Source of the DNA: Verrucomicrobiaceae bacterium
GTDB taxonomy: Bacteria; Verrucomicrobiota; Verrucomicrobiia; Verrucomicrobiales; DEV007
NCBI GenBank assembly: GCA_004211885.1
Contig: SHBV01000008.1
Span: 1 to 64,000, forward strand
Length of the DNA stretch: 64,000 nt
Direction of reading: 5' to 3'
Within the stretch, counting starts at the first letter, position 1; every line of letters begins with the position of its first letter. The position numbers and the translations under genes are program-made. The notes under the pieces were generated by a model. It did no database searches. It saw only the letters and a program-made list of their open reading frames with translations, and was not told the origin of the DNA. Below, piece after piece: positions 8,352 to 16,710 of the stretch.

Positions 8352-9410
8352 TTGAATATTTTATATAAACTTTTTGGTCTACTAAATATGGATATTGGTA
8401 TCGATTTAGGTACCGCAAATACTTTGGTCTACCTTAAAGATGAAGGTATCAAAGTTCGAGAACCTTCAGTCGTTGCCGTTAAGACAGGCACAACTGAGGT
8501 CGTCGCGGTCGGTGATGAGGCGAAGCGAATGTTGGGCAGGACACCTGATACGATATCAGCCATTAGACCATTGAGGGATGGAGTCATTGCTGATTTTGAG
8601 ATTACGGAAGCTATGCTTAAGCATTTCATCAGGAAAGCCAGAACCAAGGAAAAAGGAAAAGGAACTAAGCTCATCAGAGCTTCGAGGATTAGAGTTGTCG
8701 TTGCAGTTCCATCCGGAATCACTGAGGTAGAAAAAAGAGCAGTTAAAGATTCAGCAAAGCAGGCAGGTGCTGATGAGGTTTATTTAATTGAGGAGCCTAT
8801 GGCGGCTGCGATTGGAGTGGGTCTTCCTATACAGGATGCGAGCGGTAACATGATTGTTGATATTGGTGGGGGCACAACAGAAGTAGCTGTCATCTCTTTG
8901 TCTGGAATTGTTCAGAGCAGGAGTCTCAGGGTAGGAGGTGATAAGCTTGATGAGTCAATCATTGCTTATATGAAACGTAAATATAATTTAATGATTGGTG
9001 AGCGGACTGCCGAGATGGTTAAAATCAAAATAGGGTCAGCCACTGTAGTGGATCAAGAATCAACGATGGATGTTAAGGGACGCGATCTCGTTGATGGATT
9101 GCCTAAGACTATCGAAGTGTCCTCCAAAGAGATTCGTGAAGCGATGGCTGAGCCTTTGGCAGCCATACTTGGGTCGATTAAAGAAGCGTTAGAGCGGTGC
9201 CCTCCTGAATTAGCTGCTGACCTAGTTGACCGTGGGATTATGCTGGCCGGCGGAGGCGCCTTATTGGGTGGTCTTGACGTATGGTTAACAGAGCAGACTG
9301 GCGTTCCGACTCATCTTTCTGGGGACCCTCTCATTGCGGTAGTCGAAGGTACTGGCCGAGTCCTGAGTGAAGTTTCATATATAAAGAAAATGACCTCAGG
9401 TGGTGTATAA
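8352..9410 (+). CDS. mreB: Rod shape-determining protein MreB
   Basis: A 352-residue bacterial actin homologue that guides lateral cell-wall synthesis at the inner membrane. Phosphate-1 motif DIGIDLGTANTLVY lies at residues about 14-27, a PSGITEVEKRAV segment follows, then EEPMAAAIG, phosphate-2 motif DIGGGTTEVAV and adenosine motif GIMLAGGGALLGG. Length is normal. The start is taken at TTG 8352, because this gives the usual dozen residues (NILYKLFGLL) before DIGIDLG, which would help membrane attachment. ATG 8388 is a shorter alternative. It is the first gene of the mreB-mreC-mreD-mrdA-RNase G operon, and no Shine-Dalgarno sequence is seen. Confidence 0.97.
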   Translation: MNILYKLFGLLNMDIGIDLGTANTLVYLKDEGIKVREPSVVAVKTGTTEVVAVGDEAKRMLGRTPDTISAIRPLRDGVIADFEITEAMLKHFIRKARTKEKGKGTKLIRASRIRVVVAVPSGITEVEKRAVKDSAKQAGADEVYLIEEPMAAAIGVGLPIQDASGNMIVDIGGGTTEVAVISLSGIVQSRSLRVGGDKLDESIIAYMKRKYNLMIGERTAEMVKIKIGSATVVDQESTMDVKGRDLVDGLPKTIEVSSKEIREAMAEPLAAILGSIKEALERCPPELAADLVDRGIMLAGGGALLGGLDVWLTEQTGVPTHLSGDPLIAVVEGTGRVLSEVSYIKKMTSGGV

Positions 9411-9448
9411 ATACGAGAATCAGTATTTGAATTGTTGAATTTTTAGCA

Positions 9449-10447
9449 ATGAAAAAGTCCAGCCTTGTAGCCCTTGTAGTGTTTTCATTGGCATTGGTTT
9501 GGGTATTTACTCTTGATAATAAAGGAGTCCATTCTGTTCAGTCCAAAGTTCTTGGGCTTTTTGGGCTTGCTCATGAAGTTGTCGTTAATATTACTTATGA
9601 TGAAGATGTTATTAATGGTGAGCCAATTTCTGCTAATGACCTTTATCAGAAATATGAAAAGGAGCAGCTCGCGTTGCGTTATAATAAATTACTGAAGGAA
9701 CTTTTTGAATTGAGGGCCTGGCAAGGGCAAATTGATCTTCTCAGGGAAGAGAACATAGATTTAAAAAGATCTCTTAATTTCATCGAATATAAAGGAAAGC
9801 AGAACCAGCAATTAGTGGCTGGCCGTGTCATAAAAAGACAGAGCAGTAGCTGGTGGAGGACCATTATTATTGATAAAGGGTATGAAGACGGAGTAGTTAT
9901 TAATAGTCCAGTAATGACCCCAGTTGCTGTTGATCGAGCCGATCAAGTCGAGGGTGCGTTAGTTGGAAAAATTGCTTCAGTGGGGGAAGGTCAATCGACT
10001 GTAGTACTGGTAACTGATGTTGAATGCAAAGTGAGCGCCTATGTTCATGGAGTCTTTGCAGAACCGTCAGAGAAGGGCCTTGAAAGAGTTCAAGGGATAC
10101 TCTCTGGTGCTCCTGGTGCTGGTAGGGATGTCACGCATCTATTACTTCAGAATTTACCTAAGGAGGCTGATAGGTATGGCGTTTCTGCTGGCGCTAAGAT
10201 TTATTCTTCTGGAGTAGCGAATTCCGAAACTAAAGGCATTTTTCCTCCCGGACTAATGCTTGGATACGTAAAAGAATTTGAAGTGAGAGATTTCGATGCT
10301 GCTGCGCGTGTTCAGCCGGCCATTAATTTCAATCAGCTCAGCTATGTTTTTGTTTTGGTGCCAATAAAAACTCAAAAAGTTAAGGATCAGGCTTCGATTA
10401 TCACTAAGCCAAGTTCAAATACAAATAGACTTTCTAATGGAAATTAA
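9449..10447 (+). CDS. mreC: Rod shape-determining protein MreC
   Basis: A 332-residue single-pass membrane protein that links the MreB filament to the periplasmic wall-synthesis machinery. A membrane anchor lies at residues about 5-21, followed by a coiled coil at about 67-115 (LALRYNKLLKELFELRAW, LREENIDLKRSL). The MreC core of two beta domains then contains AGRVIKRQSSSWWRTIIIDKG, SPVMTP and LVTDVECKVSAYV. The C-terminal tail after about residue 310 is polar and low in complexity. It lies 38 bp after mreB in the same operon. Length and order are typical. Confidence 0.93.
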   Translation: MKKSSLVALVVFSLALVWVFTLDNKGVHSVQSKVLGLFGLAHEVVVNITYDEDVINGEPISANDLYQKYEKEQLALRYNKLLKELFELRAWQGQIDLLREENIDLKRSLNFIEYKGKQNQQLVAGRVIKRQSSSWWRTIIIDKGYEDGVVINSPVMTPVAVDRADQVEGALVGKIASVGEGQSTVVLVTDVECKVSAYVHGVFAEPSEKGLERVQGILSGAPGAGRDVTHLLLQNLPKEADRYGVSAGAKIYSSGVANSETKGIFPPGLMLGYVKEFEVRDFDAAARVQPAINFNQLSYVFVLVPIKTQKVKDQASIITKPSSNTNRLSNGN

Positions 10448-10452
10448 TTTTA

Positions 10453-11025
10453 ATGCATTTATCACGGATAGTCTTCACTCTTAGCTTAATTTCCTTAATT
10501 GGAATTGCATTGATGTTGGATGGTTTTTTTGCGTCTATTCTTAGTCCTTTTGGTGTGAGGATTTTACTCGTTCATACAATATTTTTAACTTGTTCGCTCA
10601 CATTCTCATTTCCAATGATGTTAGGTTTAGCTTTTGCTGTCGGTTTTATTTGGGATTCATCTCAAATGGCTGTCACCGGTGTAAATGATGTTGGCTTTGG
10701 TTATTCTATTTTTCTTTTTGGCCTTACAGGATCTCTGATGCAGGGAGTGTGTCCGTTATTTAAAAGGGGGCGTTGGGAAGTGCCGGTAGTGTTGGTAGGC
10801 GTTGCAACTGCACTGCTGTTAGCCATGGAGTGGTTTTTTGTGAGCTTTGGTAGAGCCAAATTTATTGTTCCAGAGAGTTTTTGGAAGGAGCTTTGGGTGT
10901 CTTCTTTATTAGCAATGCTCACATCTCCAATTTTCTTTTACCTGATATTCAAATTGAGCCGATTCACTGGATGTCCCATACTTTCAATTACGGGGCGTCT
11001 AGAAAGTGAAATTCCAAGATTATGA
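10453..11025 (+). CDS. mreD: Rod shape-determining protein MreD (predicted)
   Basis: A 190-residue integral membrane protein with about five hydrophobic segments (for example residues 5-22, 30-50, 52-70, 75-97, 105-125, 140-165). Identity is assigned mainly from size, hydrophobicity and position between mreC and the PBP2 gene, because MreD diverges fast. Its TGA is contained in an ATGA overlap with the downstream PBP2 start at 11022, so the two are probably translationally coupled. MreD would work with MreC and PBP2 in the elongation complex. Confidence 0.8.
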   Translation: MHLSRIVFTLSLISLIGIALMLDGFFASILSPFGVRILLVHTIFLTCSLTFSFPMMLGLAFAVGFIWDSSQMAVTGVNDVGFGYSIFLFGLTGSLMQGVCPLFKRGRWEVPVVLVGVATALLLAMEWFFVSFGRAKFIVPESFWKELWVSSLLAMLTSPIFFYLIFKLSRFTGCPILSITGRLESEIPRL

Positions 11026-13343
11026 CATTTGGTTATAGAATAAGGTTCTATCTCATTGGATTGATTCTGATTGGAGGTTTTTCTGCCCTCCTGGTTCGTT
11101 TATTTGTCATACAGATTAACAGGTATGATGAATTTTCTTCTAAGGTCCCAGGCACATCAGAAGTCAAGGTTAGGATACCAGGAGTGAGAGGCATTATTCG
11201 TGACCGAAGAGGGAGGGTCCTAGTTGAGAACATAGCTCGTTACGAGATGCAGTTTAATCTTAAGGAGATTCTAACTAATTATAGAAGAGTCATAAAAGAT
11301 GAGAACATAGCTATCACTAAAACCAACAGGACAGCTTCAGTAAAAAAAGAACTCAAAGAAGTCCCTGTGAGTGTTTTTGATTTTAAGGATGGGAGTGGAA
11401 TTAGAAGGAAGAGGAAAGAGGAGGATATGGTGACTATAGTCTCTGAACTAATTTTTCCTTATTTGGCAAGGATCGGTCTTTATAAGGAATTCCATGCTGG
11501 AGATCTGCAGAGGCACTGGCGAACTCACGGAGGACTTGTTCCTTATACTTACCGCGACGATCTCACTTTTGAGGAGTATGCCATTGCTGCTGAGCATTCT
11601 TTAGATTTGCCGGGCGTTGCAGTGACGGCGCGGCCCATGCGGAAGTACGTTTATGGAGCATTGGCATCCCATATTTTAGGATTTGTGCGTCAACCCGATA
11701 TCAAGAAAGTCCCAGCCGAAGAACGGAAGGAATGGGAGTATTATGTGCCTGATGATTTTGGAGGAGATGGAATTGAAGAGACAATGGACCATTTTTTGAG
11801 AGGCAAGCCAGGGCAAAGGACAATGTTAAAGGATGAGAAGGGTAGGGTTTTGGATTCTAAGAACGATGATGGTGAAGTCATTGGTGAAATAGCTTATGAG
11901 CCTCCGCAGAGCGGTTCTGATGTTTGGCTTACGCTGGACCTTCGCTATCAATACATTGCTGAGCAGGCATTAAGAAAAGTTGGAAGAGGTGCCGTAGTAG
12001 TAGTAGCTCCGACATCATATAAAACGAAATTAAAAGCCCTAGGAAAAGAAGAAGAGCATTGGGTTTACGCTGGAGACATCTTGGCTATGGCTTCTGTTCC
12101 TTCCTATGATCCTAATAAGTTTATCCCATCGATCAGTGAGGCGGATTGGAAAGGTTATTTGGACAATGATAATGACCCTCTTATTAACAGGGCTTTAAAG
12201 GATCATGCCCCAGGATCGACGTTTAAGATCCCTGTTGCCTTATCTGGTATGTTAGGTGACTTTGAAGTTAGGGCATTTGAGTGCGCAGGCGGAGCTCGCT
12301 ACAGCTCGAAGGTCTTTATGAGATGTTGGGCAAGGGCAAAGGGGTACACTCATGGTTCAATAAAAGTTCGTGGGGCTATTAAGACATCATGCAATGGTTT
12401 CTTTTACCGGTATGGGAATGCCACGGGCATTGACAATATACTGAACGTTTCAAAATGGATGGGCCTCGGTACAAGATCAGGAATTCCCCTTAACAATGAA
12501 GATCCAGGTTTCATTCCGAGTCCACAATGGAAGAAGGTGCAGGGTTTAGGAGAGTGGGGCGCAGCTGACACGGCCCAAGTTTCGATTGGGCAAGGTGCTA
12601 CTGAGGCGACGCCTCTTCAGATGGCTATGGTTGCTTCAACTATAGCTAATGGAGGTAAATATTATCGGCCAAGGTTAATTCATAAGACAGTTGAGGAGGG
12701 CGAAGAAAGGTTCAAGGCTTCTGAAGTTCAATATGACCTTACAAAATTAGGGATTCCTTCAGAAAAAATTGAAATTTGCAGGAGCGGAATGTGGGATGTG
12801 GTGAATGAGGTGAGAGGCACTGCTAGGCGTGGAAAGTCCCAAATCGTTCAATTGTCAGGTAAAACAGGCACCGCTCAGACCGGGCGCAAGCGGACCAATG
12901 GAATGAATGAAACTAACGCCTGGTTTATATCATTTGCTCCTTATGACAAGCCAAAGCTTGCAGTATGTGTTATGGTTGAGAATGGTAAGGCTGGAGGTAC
13001 GGTTTGTGCCCCAATCGCGAAAAGAATCATTGATGAAATAATGTCTGTCGAACAATTCAATTTTAACCCTCAAGTCGCTTCGGTAAAAGAATCGGAAGGG
13101 AATTTTGACTTTGTGGACCTTGTGAGCTTTGATGATGACCCTACTGAGGCTTTTGTCGGTGATGATGATGGCGAGGATGGTACAGCTGTAGCGGCAACGC
13201 CAGCCCCTGATTCTAGCCTTGGTATTAAGAAGGTCCGAGTGACTCCAACCGTAAAAAAAGCTCCAGATACTAGGGGTTCGGTTAAATCAAGGACCGTAAA
13301 ACAACGAATAGGAATATTAGATAGGAAAGGCAGAGGGCGCTAG
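11022..13343 (+). CDS. mrdA: Penicillin-binding protein 2 (elongasome transpeptidase)
   Basis: A 773-residue class B penicillin-binding protein that cross-links peptidoglycan during elongation. There is one N-terminal membrane anchor (residues about 8-30), a PBP dimerisation domain to about 290, and a transpeptidase domain with active-site S399-T-F-K402, S456-C-N458 and K614-T-G616. It is longer than E. coli PBP2. Much of the excess lies after about residue 670, an acidic stretch (FDDDPTEAFVGDDDGEDG) followed by a basic, K/R-rich end. It overlaps mreD by 4 bp. The customary partner rodA is not next to it in this window. Confidence 0.95.
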   Translation: MTFGYRIRFYLIGLILIGGFSALLVRLFVIQINRYDEFSSKVPGTSEVKVRIPGVRGIIRDRRGRVLVENIARYEMQFNLKEILTNYRRVIKDENIAITKTNRTASVKKELKEVPVSVFDFKDGSGIRRKRKEEDMVTIVSELIFPYLARIGLYKEFHAGDLQRHWRTHGGLVPYTYRDDLTFEEYAIAAEHSLDLPGVAVTARPMRKYVYGALASHILGFVRQPDIKKVPAEERKEWEYYVPDDFGGDGIEETMDHFLRGKPGQRTMLKDEKGRVLDSKNDDGEVIGEIAYEPPQSGSDVWLTLDLRYQYIAEQALRKVGRGAVVVVAPTSYKTKLKALGKEEEHWVYAGDILAMASVPSYDPNKFIPSISEADWKGYLDNDNDPLINRALKDHAPGSTFKIPVALSGMLGDFEVRAFECAGGARYSSKVFMRCWARAKGYTHGSIKVRGAIKTSCNGFFYRYGNATGIDNILNVSKWMGLGTRSGIPLNNEDPGFIPSPQWKKVQGLGEWGAADTAQVSIGQGATEATPLQMAMVASTIANGGKYYRPRLIHKTVEEGEERFKASEVQYDLTKLGIPSEKIEICRSGMWDVVNEVRGTARRGKSQIVQLSGKTGTAQTGRKRTNGMNETNAWFISFAPYDKPKLAVCVMVENGKAGGTVCAPIAKRIIDEIMSVEQFNFNPQVASVKESEGNFDFVDLVSFDDDPTEAFVGDDDGEDGTAVAATPAPDSSLGIKKVRVTPTVKKAPDTRGSVKSRTVKQRIGILDRKGRGR

Positions 13344-13433
13344 TAGCTACTGCTGAATGAATTTTGGTAATTAATTACGTAAGAAGAATTTAAACCTGAG
13401 TCATCATTATGGCTTGCAAAATTATTTTGAGAA

Positions 13434-15011
13434 ATGTTCAAAAAACTAAGGGAGGCAAGGCGCCAGAAAGCGCTAGCCGCAGGATATCAAATCATAGTAA
13501 ATGTTGAGAAGCTTGAAACTAGAGTAGCTCAACTAAGAGAATCAAAGTTAGTAGATTATACAATAGAGCGGACCGGAGATGAAAATATTGTTGGAAGTAT
13601 TTTCAAGGGTCGCGTTAAAAACATAGAGCCTGGCTTGAAGGCTATGTTTGTTGATATAGGAACGGAAAAGAATGCTTTTCTGCATTTTTGGGATGCCATA
13701 CCGGCAGCTTTGGATAAAGGCCTAGAGGAGGTTAGTCGGAAAAAGTCGAAGAAGAAGCCGAAGTACATTGCGGCAAAAGACATACCAAGTATTTATCCTG
13801 TAGGCTCTGAGGTCCTGATTCAGGTAAGTAAGGGAGCAATAGGAGAAAAAGGACCTAGGGTAACTACGAATATAAGCCTTCCGGGTAGGTGCATGGTGTT
13901 AATGCCTCTCAATGATCAATTCGGAATATCTAGGAGAATTGATGATCCTAAAGAGCGGCAGAGATTACGAAAGATTACAGAGAAAATGAATGTTCCTGAA
14001 GGGATGGGTGTAATTTTGCGTACCGTTTGCAAGGGACAGCGTGCACGGTTTTTGATAAGAGACTTACGTATACTTTTGAGCCAATGGGAAGAGATTGATC
14101 AGCTGAGGCAAACTGAGAAAGCCCCAGCATGGGTTTTCCGCGAGCCTGAGCTCGTAGAAAGGACAGTTCGAGATTTTCTTACTGATGAAGTGGCTGAAGT
14201 TCTTTGCGATGATGAACCGACTGTCGAGCAAATGCAGGAGTCCGTAGCTAGGATATCCCCTCGGTCACGAAAGAGAATTCATTTTCTCCCAACAAAGCAA
14301 CCTATTTTTGAGAAATTCAATGTTGAGAAACAAATAAAAAGTGCCTTTGATCGACAGGTTTGGATGCCTTGTGGAGGCTATATAGTTATTGATGAAACGG
14401 AGGCGCTTATTTCTATAGATGTTAATACCGGAAGGAATCGGGGAGGGAAAAACAATTCAGACAAGATGATTCTGGAGACGAATCTGCAAGCCGCGGATGA
14501 GGTCGCTAGACAATTGAGATTGAGGAACATTGGAGGCCTTATTGTCGTAGATTTCATTGATATGAAGGGTCGAAAGGATCAGAACGCTGTGTATAGACGC
14601 ATGTTAAAGCAAACTGACACGGACAAGGCAAAGATTCAGGTTCTACCTCTTTCGCAGCTAGGGTTGATGGAAATGACGAGACAAAGACTCAATGAGAGTT
14701 TGAGTAGATCTATGTTCAATGATTGTCCTTCTTGTAAAGGTTCTGGGCGGATAAAATCGGCGGAGAGTATTAGTGTTGAGCTTCAGAGGAAGCTCTCAGG
14801 GCTAATTCAAAGGGCAGATGATAGTTTGAGTGATCTTGTTATTGTTGTTCACCCTGAGGTTATGCAGAGGTTAAAGGATGAAGATTCTAACGATTTATTG
14901 GAGATGGAAAGACGCCATCATGGTAGGTTAACTTTTCGCAGTGACCCGAGCGGTGCGCGGGAAGATTTCAAGATCGTGTGCCAGTCCACTGGTAAGGAGT
15001 TCAACTCTTGA
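13434..15011 (+). CDS. rng: Ribonuclease E/G family endoribonuclease
   Basis: A 525-residue single-strand-specific endoribonuclease of RNase G size, acting in rRNA maturation and mRNA decay. An S1-like RNA-binding domain covers about residues 48-150, with a lysine-rich insertion (SRKKSKKKPKY, about 101-111). The metal-binding catalytic aspartates are D329 in ISIDVNTGR and D373 in VVDFIDMKGR. The zinc-link cysteines C431 and C434 occur in CPSCKGSGR. There is no long RNase E-style C-terminal scaffold. It closes the mre operon, a common association of rng. Its last 11 bp overlap the convergent lnt gene. Confidence 0.95.
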   Translation: MFKKLREARRQKALAAGYQIIVNVEKLETRVAQLRESKLVDYTIERTGDENIVGSIFKGRVKNIEPGLKAMFVDIGTEKNAFLHFWDAIPAALDKGLEEVSRKKSKKKPKYIAAKDIPSIYPVGSEVLIQVSKGAIGEKGPRVTTNISLPGRCMVLMPLNDQFGISRRIDDPKERQRLRKITEKMNVPEGMGVILRTVCKGQRARFLIRDLRILLSQWEEIDQLRQTEKAPAWVFREPELVERTVRDFLTDEVAEVLCDDEPTVEQMQESVARISPRSRKRIHFLPTKQPIFEKFNVEKQIKSAFDRQVWMPCGGYIVIDETEALISIDVNTGRNRGGKNNSDKMILETNLQAADEVARQLRLRNIGGLIVVDFIDMKGRKDQNAVYRRMLKQTDTDKAKIQVLPLSQLGLMEMTRQRLNESLSRSMFNDCPSCKGSGRIKSAESISVELQRKLSGLIQRADDSLSDLVIVVHPEVMQRLKDEDSNDLLEMERRHHGRLTFRSDPSGAREDFKIVCQSTGKEFNS

Positions 15012-16638
15012 TCCTAATTAATTTTTTTAAAACGTTAATCATTACTGCGATCAGTGAGATTGCTCCGAGGATCATTGAAAAAGAATCTCCAGCCCGAGCA
15101 TATAGAGTCGTTTTTGGGTTCCTTGGGATTCGAATGAGCTCCGGTAATGAGGACGTAATGAAGGTGTTTTTTTCAGTGTCGCCGTAAATTATACGTTTTC
15201 CTCCAGGGCTCGATGCCCAGCGGTCGTGAAAGTTTCCGGTAGAGTCAATGATGCAGCTAATTCCAGTATTAGCGCTCCTGATCATTGGCCGTCGCAGTTC
15301 GATGCAACGGAACATTGCATTTGCTAAGTGCTGCTCAGAAGCTGCGCTCTTTCCAAACCAGCCATCATTAGTAACGTTAACAATTAATTGCGGCTCATTT
15401 TTAATGAACTTTCTTGCTAAGTCACCAAAGGTATCCTCAAAACAGACTAATGGTATTATGCTATAAGTTTCTGGCAGATTCATTTTTATAGGTTCAGCCT
15501 TTTTGCCACGAGTAAAGTCAACGCCAATTGCGTTCGATGCTAATTTTTCGAGAAATGGCAGAGCTGATCTTAATGGAACGTACTCGCCAAAAGGAACGAG
15601 GTGAATTTTCCGGTAAGTTTTAGCGGTAGAGGTGTTCTCCCTGAGGACTACAATGGAATTATAAATGCCTTCTTGGGGTATGTTTTCATTCAGACCCAAG
15701 ACAAGTTCAAAATCATCAATTGATAGGATTCTATTCAAATAATTTTGTGTTTCTTTGTCATGTAATGAGTAGGGCAGGGAACTTTCGGGCCAAACCACTA
15801 AATCAAAATCCGCATTTTCAAGGCTAAGGTAAGGGGCAGTTAAGTCCCAGTATCTCTTATAAATTTTCTGGGCAGAATTAGAGTCCCATTTTTCGTCTTG
15901 ATCGATTCCTCCTTGAACTAGGAGAACGCTCACTTCGATATGATTCTCTTCTTCTTTTGTTAGGCATTTCGTTCCGTAAATAAAAATAGATGCAATAAAT
16001 ATAATTCCTACAGCAAAGTCTGGATGAGCTCTGAGCCTGCTCGTCTTTATTTCTCTTATGATACGGAATATTAATGAAGTTAAAATTGAGGAGCAGAATA
16101 CAATCACGAAAGAGAGCCCAGTGACTCCAATAAGATCCGTGATTTGTATCATCACTAAATCACTTCTGAGCCCAACTCCTAGCCCATTCCAAGGGAAGCC
16201 TGTCAGTAACCATCCTCTAAGCCATTCTAATCCGCACCAAGCAGAACCATTTAGGAATGCACATTTTAGGCTTTCAATAGAATCGGCAGAGATTAATTTT
16301 TTTGATTTAAAGGAATCATTATTGCCTTTTTCATCAAAGAATGATGGCCTGCCTAGAGTTGAGGCAAATGCTCCCCATATCGCAAAATATAAAGCTAGAA
16401 ATGCTGGTAACAGGGTAGAGGCCGCTAAATGAATGTGATGCAACCACGAGAGATTTATGAGGAAAAAAGTTAGACCTGTTACATAGCCCAGAGCAGCTCC
16501 TCTGAGTGCTCGGGTTTTGGAATTATTTTTAGCAGTGCCTAGCCATATCGCAGAAATGAGAGGTATTAGGGAAATCCAGATGAGTCCTCCGAGGTTGAAT
16601 TTTGGATAACAGAGAGAAAGAATGATGCCGGATAACAA
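15001..16638 (-). CDS. lnt: Apolipoprotein N-acyltransferase
   Basis: Lnt adds the third acyl chain to the N-terminal cysteine of lipoproteins in the inner membrane. The protein is 545 residues, with several membrane spans in the first 225 and a last one near 515-535 flanking a nitrilase-type domain. The catalytic triad is E285 (VVWPESSLP), K344 (RKIHLVPFGEY) and C399 (LVCFEDTFGD). The first usable start codon is TTG at 16638. The frame is open for 21 more codons upstream and reads like Lnt (RPRATITALLSG), but it contains no ATG, GTG or TTG, so the true start may be a rarer codon. It lies downstream of the phosphohexomutase gene. Confidence 0.93.
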   Translation of the reverse strand: MLSGIILSLCYPKFNLGGLIWISLIPLISAIWLGTAKNNSKTRALRGAALGYVTGLTFFLINLSWLHHIHLAASTLLPAFLALYFAIWGAFASTLGRPSFFDEKGNNDSFKSKKLISADSIESLKCAFLNGSAWCGLEWLRGWLLTGFPWNGLGVGLRSDLVMIQITDLIGVTGLSFVIVFCSSILTSLIFRIIREIKTSRLRAHPDFAVGIIFIASIFIYGTKCLTKEEENHIEVSVLLVQGGIDQDEKWDSNSAQKIYKRYWDLTAPYLSLENADFDLVVWPESSLPYSLHDKETQNYLNRILSIDDFELVLGLNENIPQEGIYNSIVVLRENTSTAKTYRKIHLVPFGEYVPLRSALPFLEKLASNAIGVDFTRGKKAEPIKMNLPETYSIIPLVCFEDTFGDLARKFIKNEPQLIVNVTNDGWFGKSAASEQHLANAMFRCIELRRPMIRSANTGISCIIDSTGNFHDRWASSPGGKRIIYGDTEKNTFITSSLPELIRIPRNPKTTLYARAGDSFSMILGAISLIAVMINVLKKLIRIKS

Positions 16639-16710
16639 AGCGGTAATTGTTGCCCGGGGTCTGAAAATTAATTTTAATTTTTGGAGCAGAATAAATTTAG
16701 GTTAGTTGCC

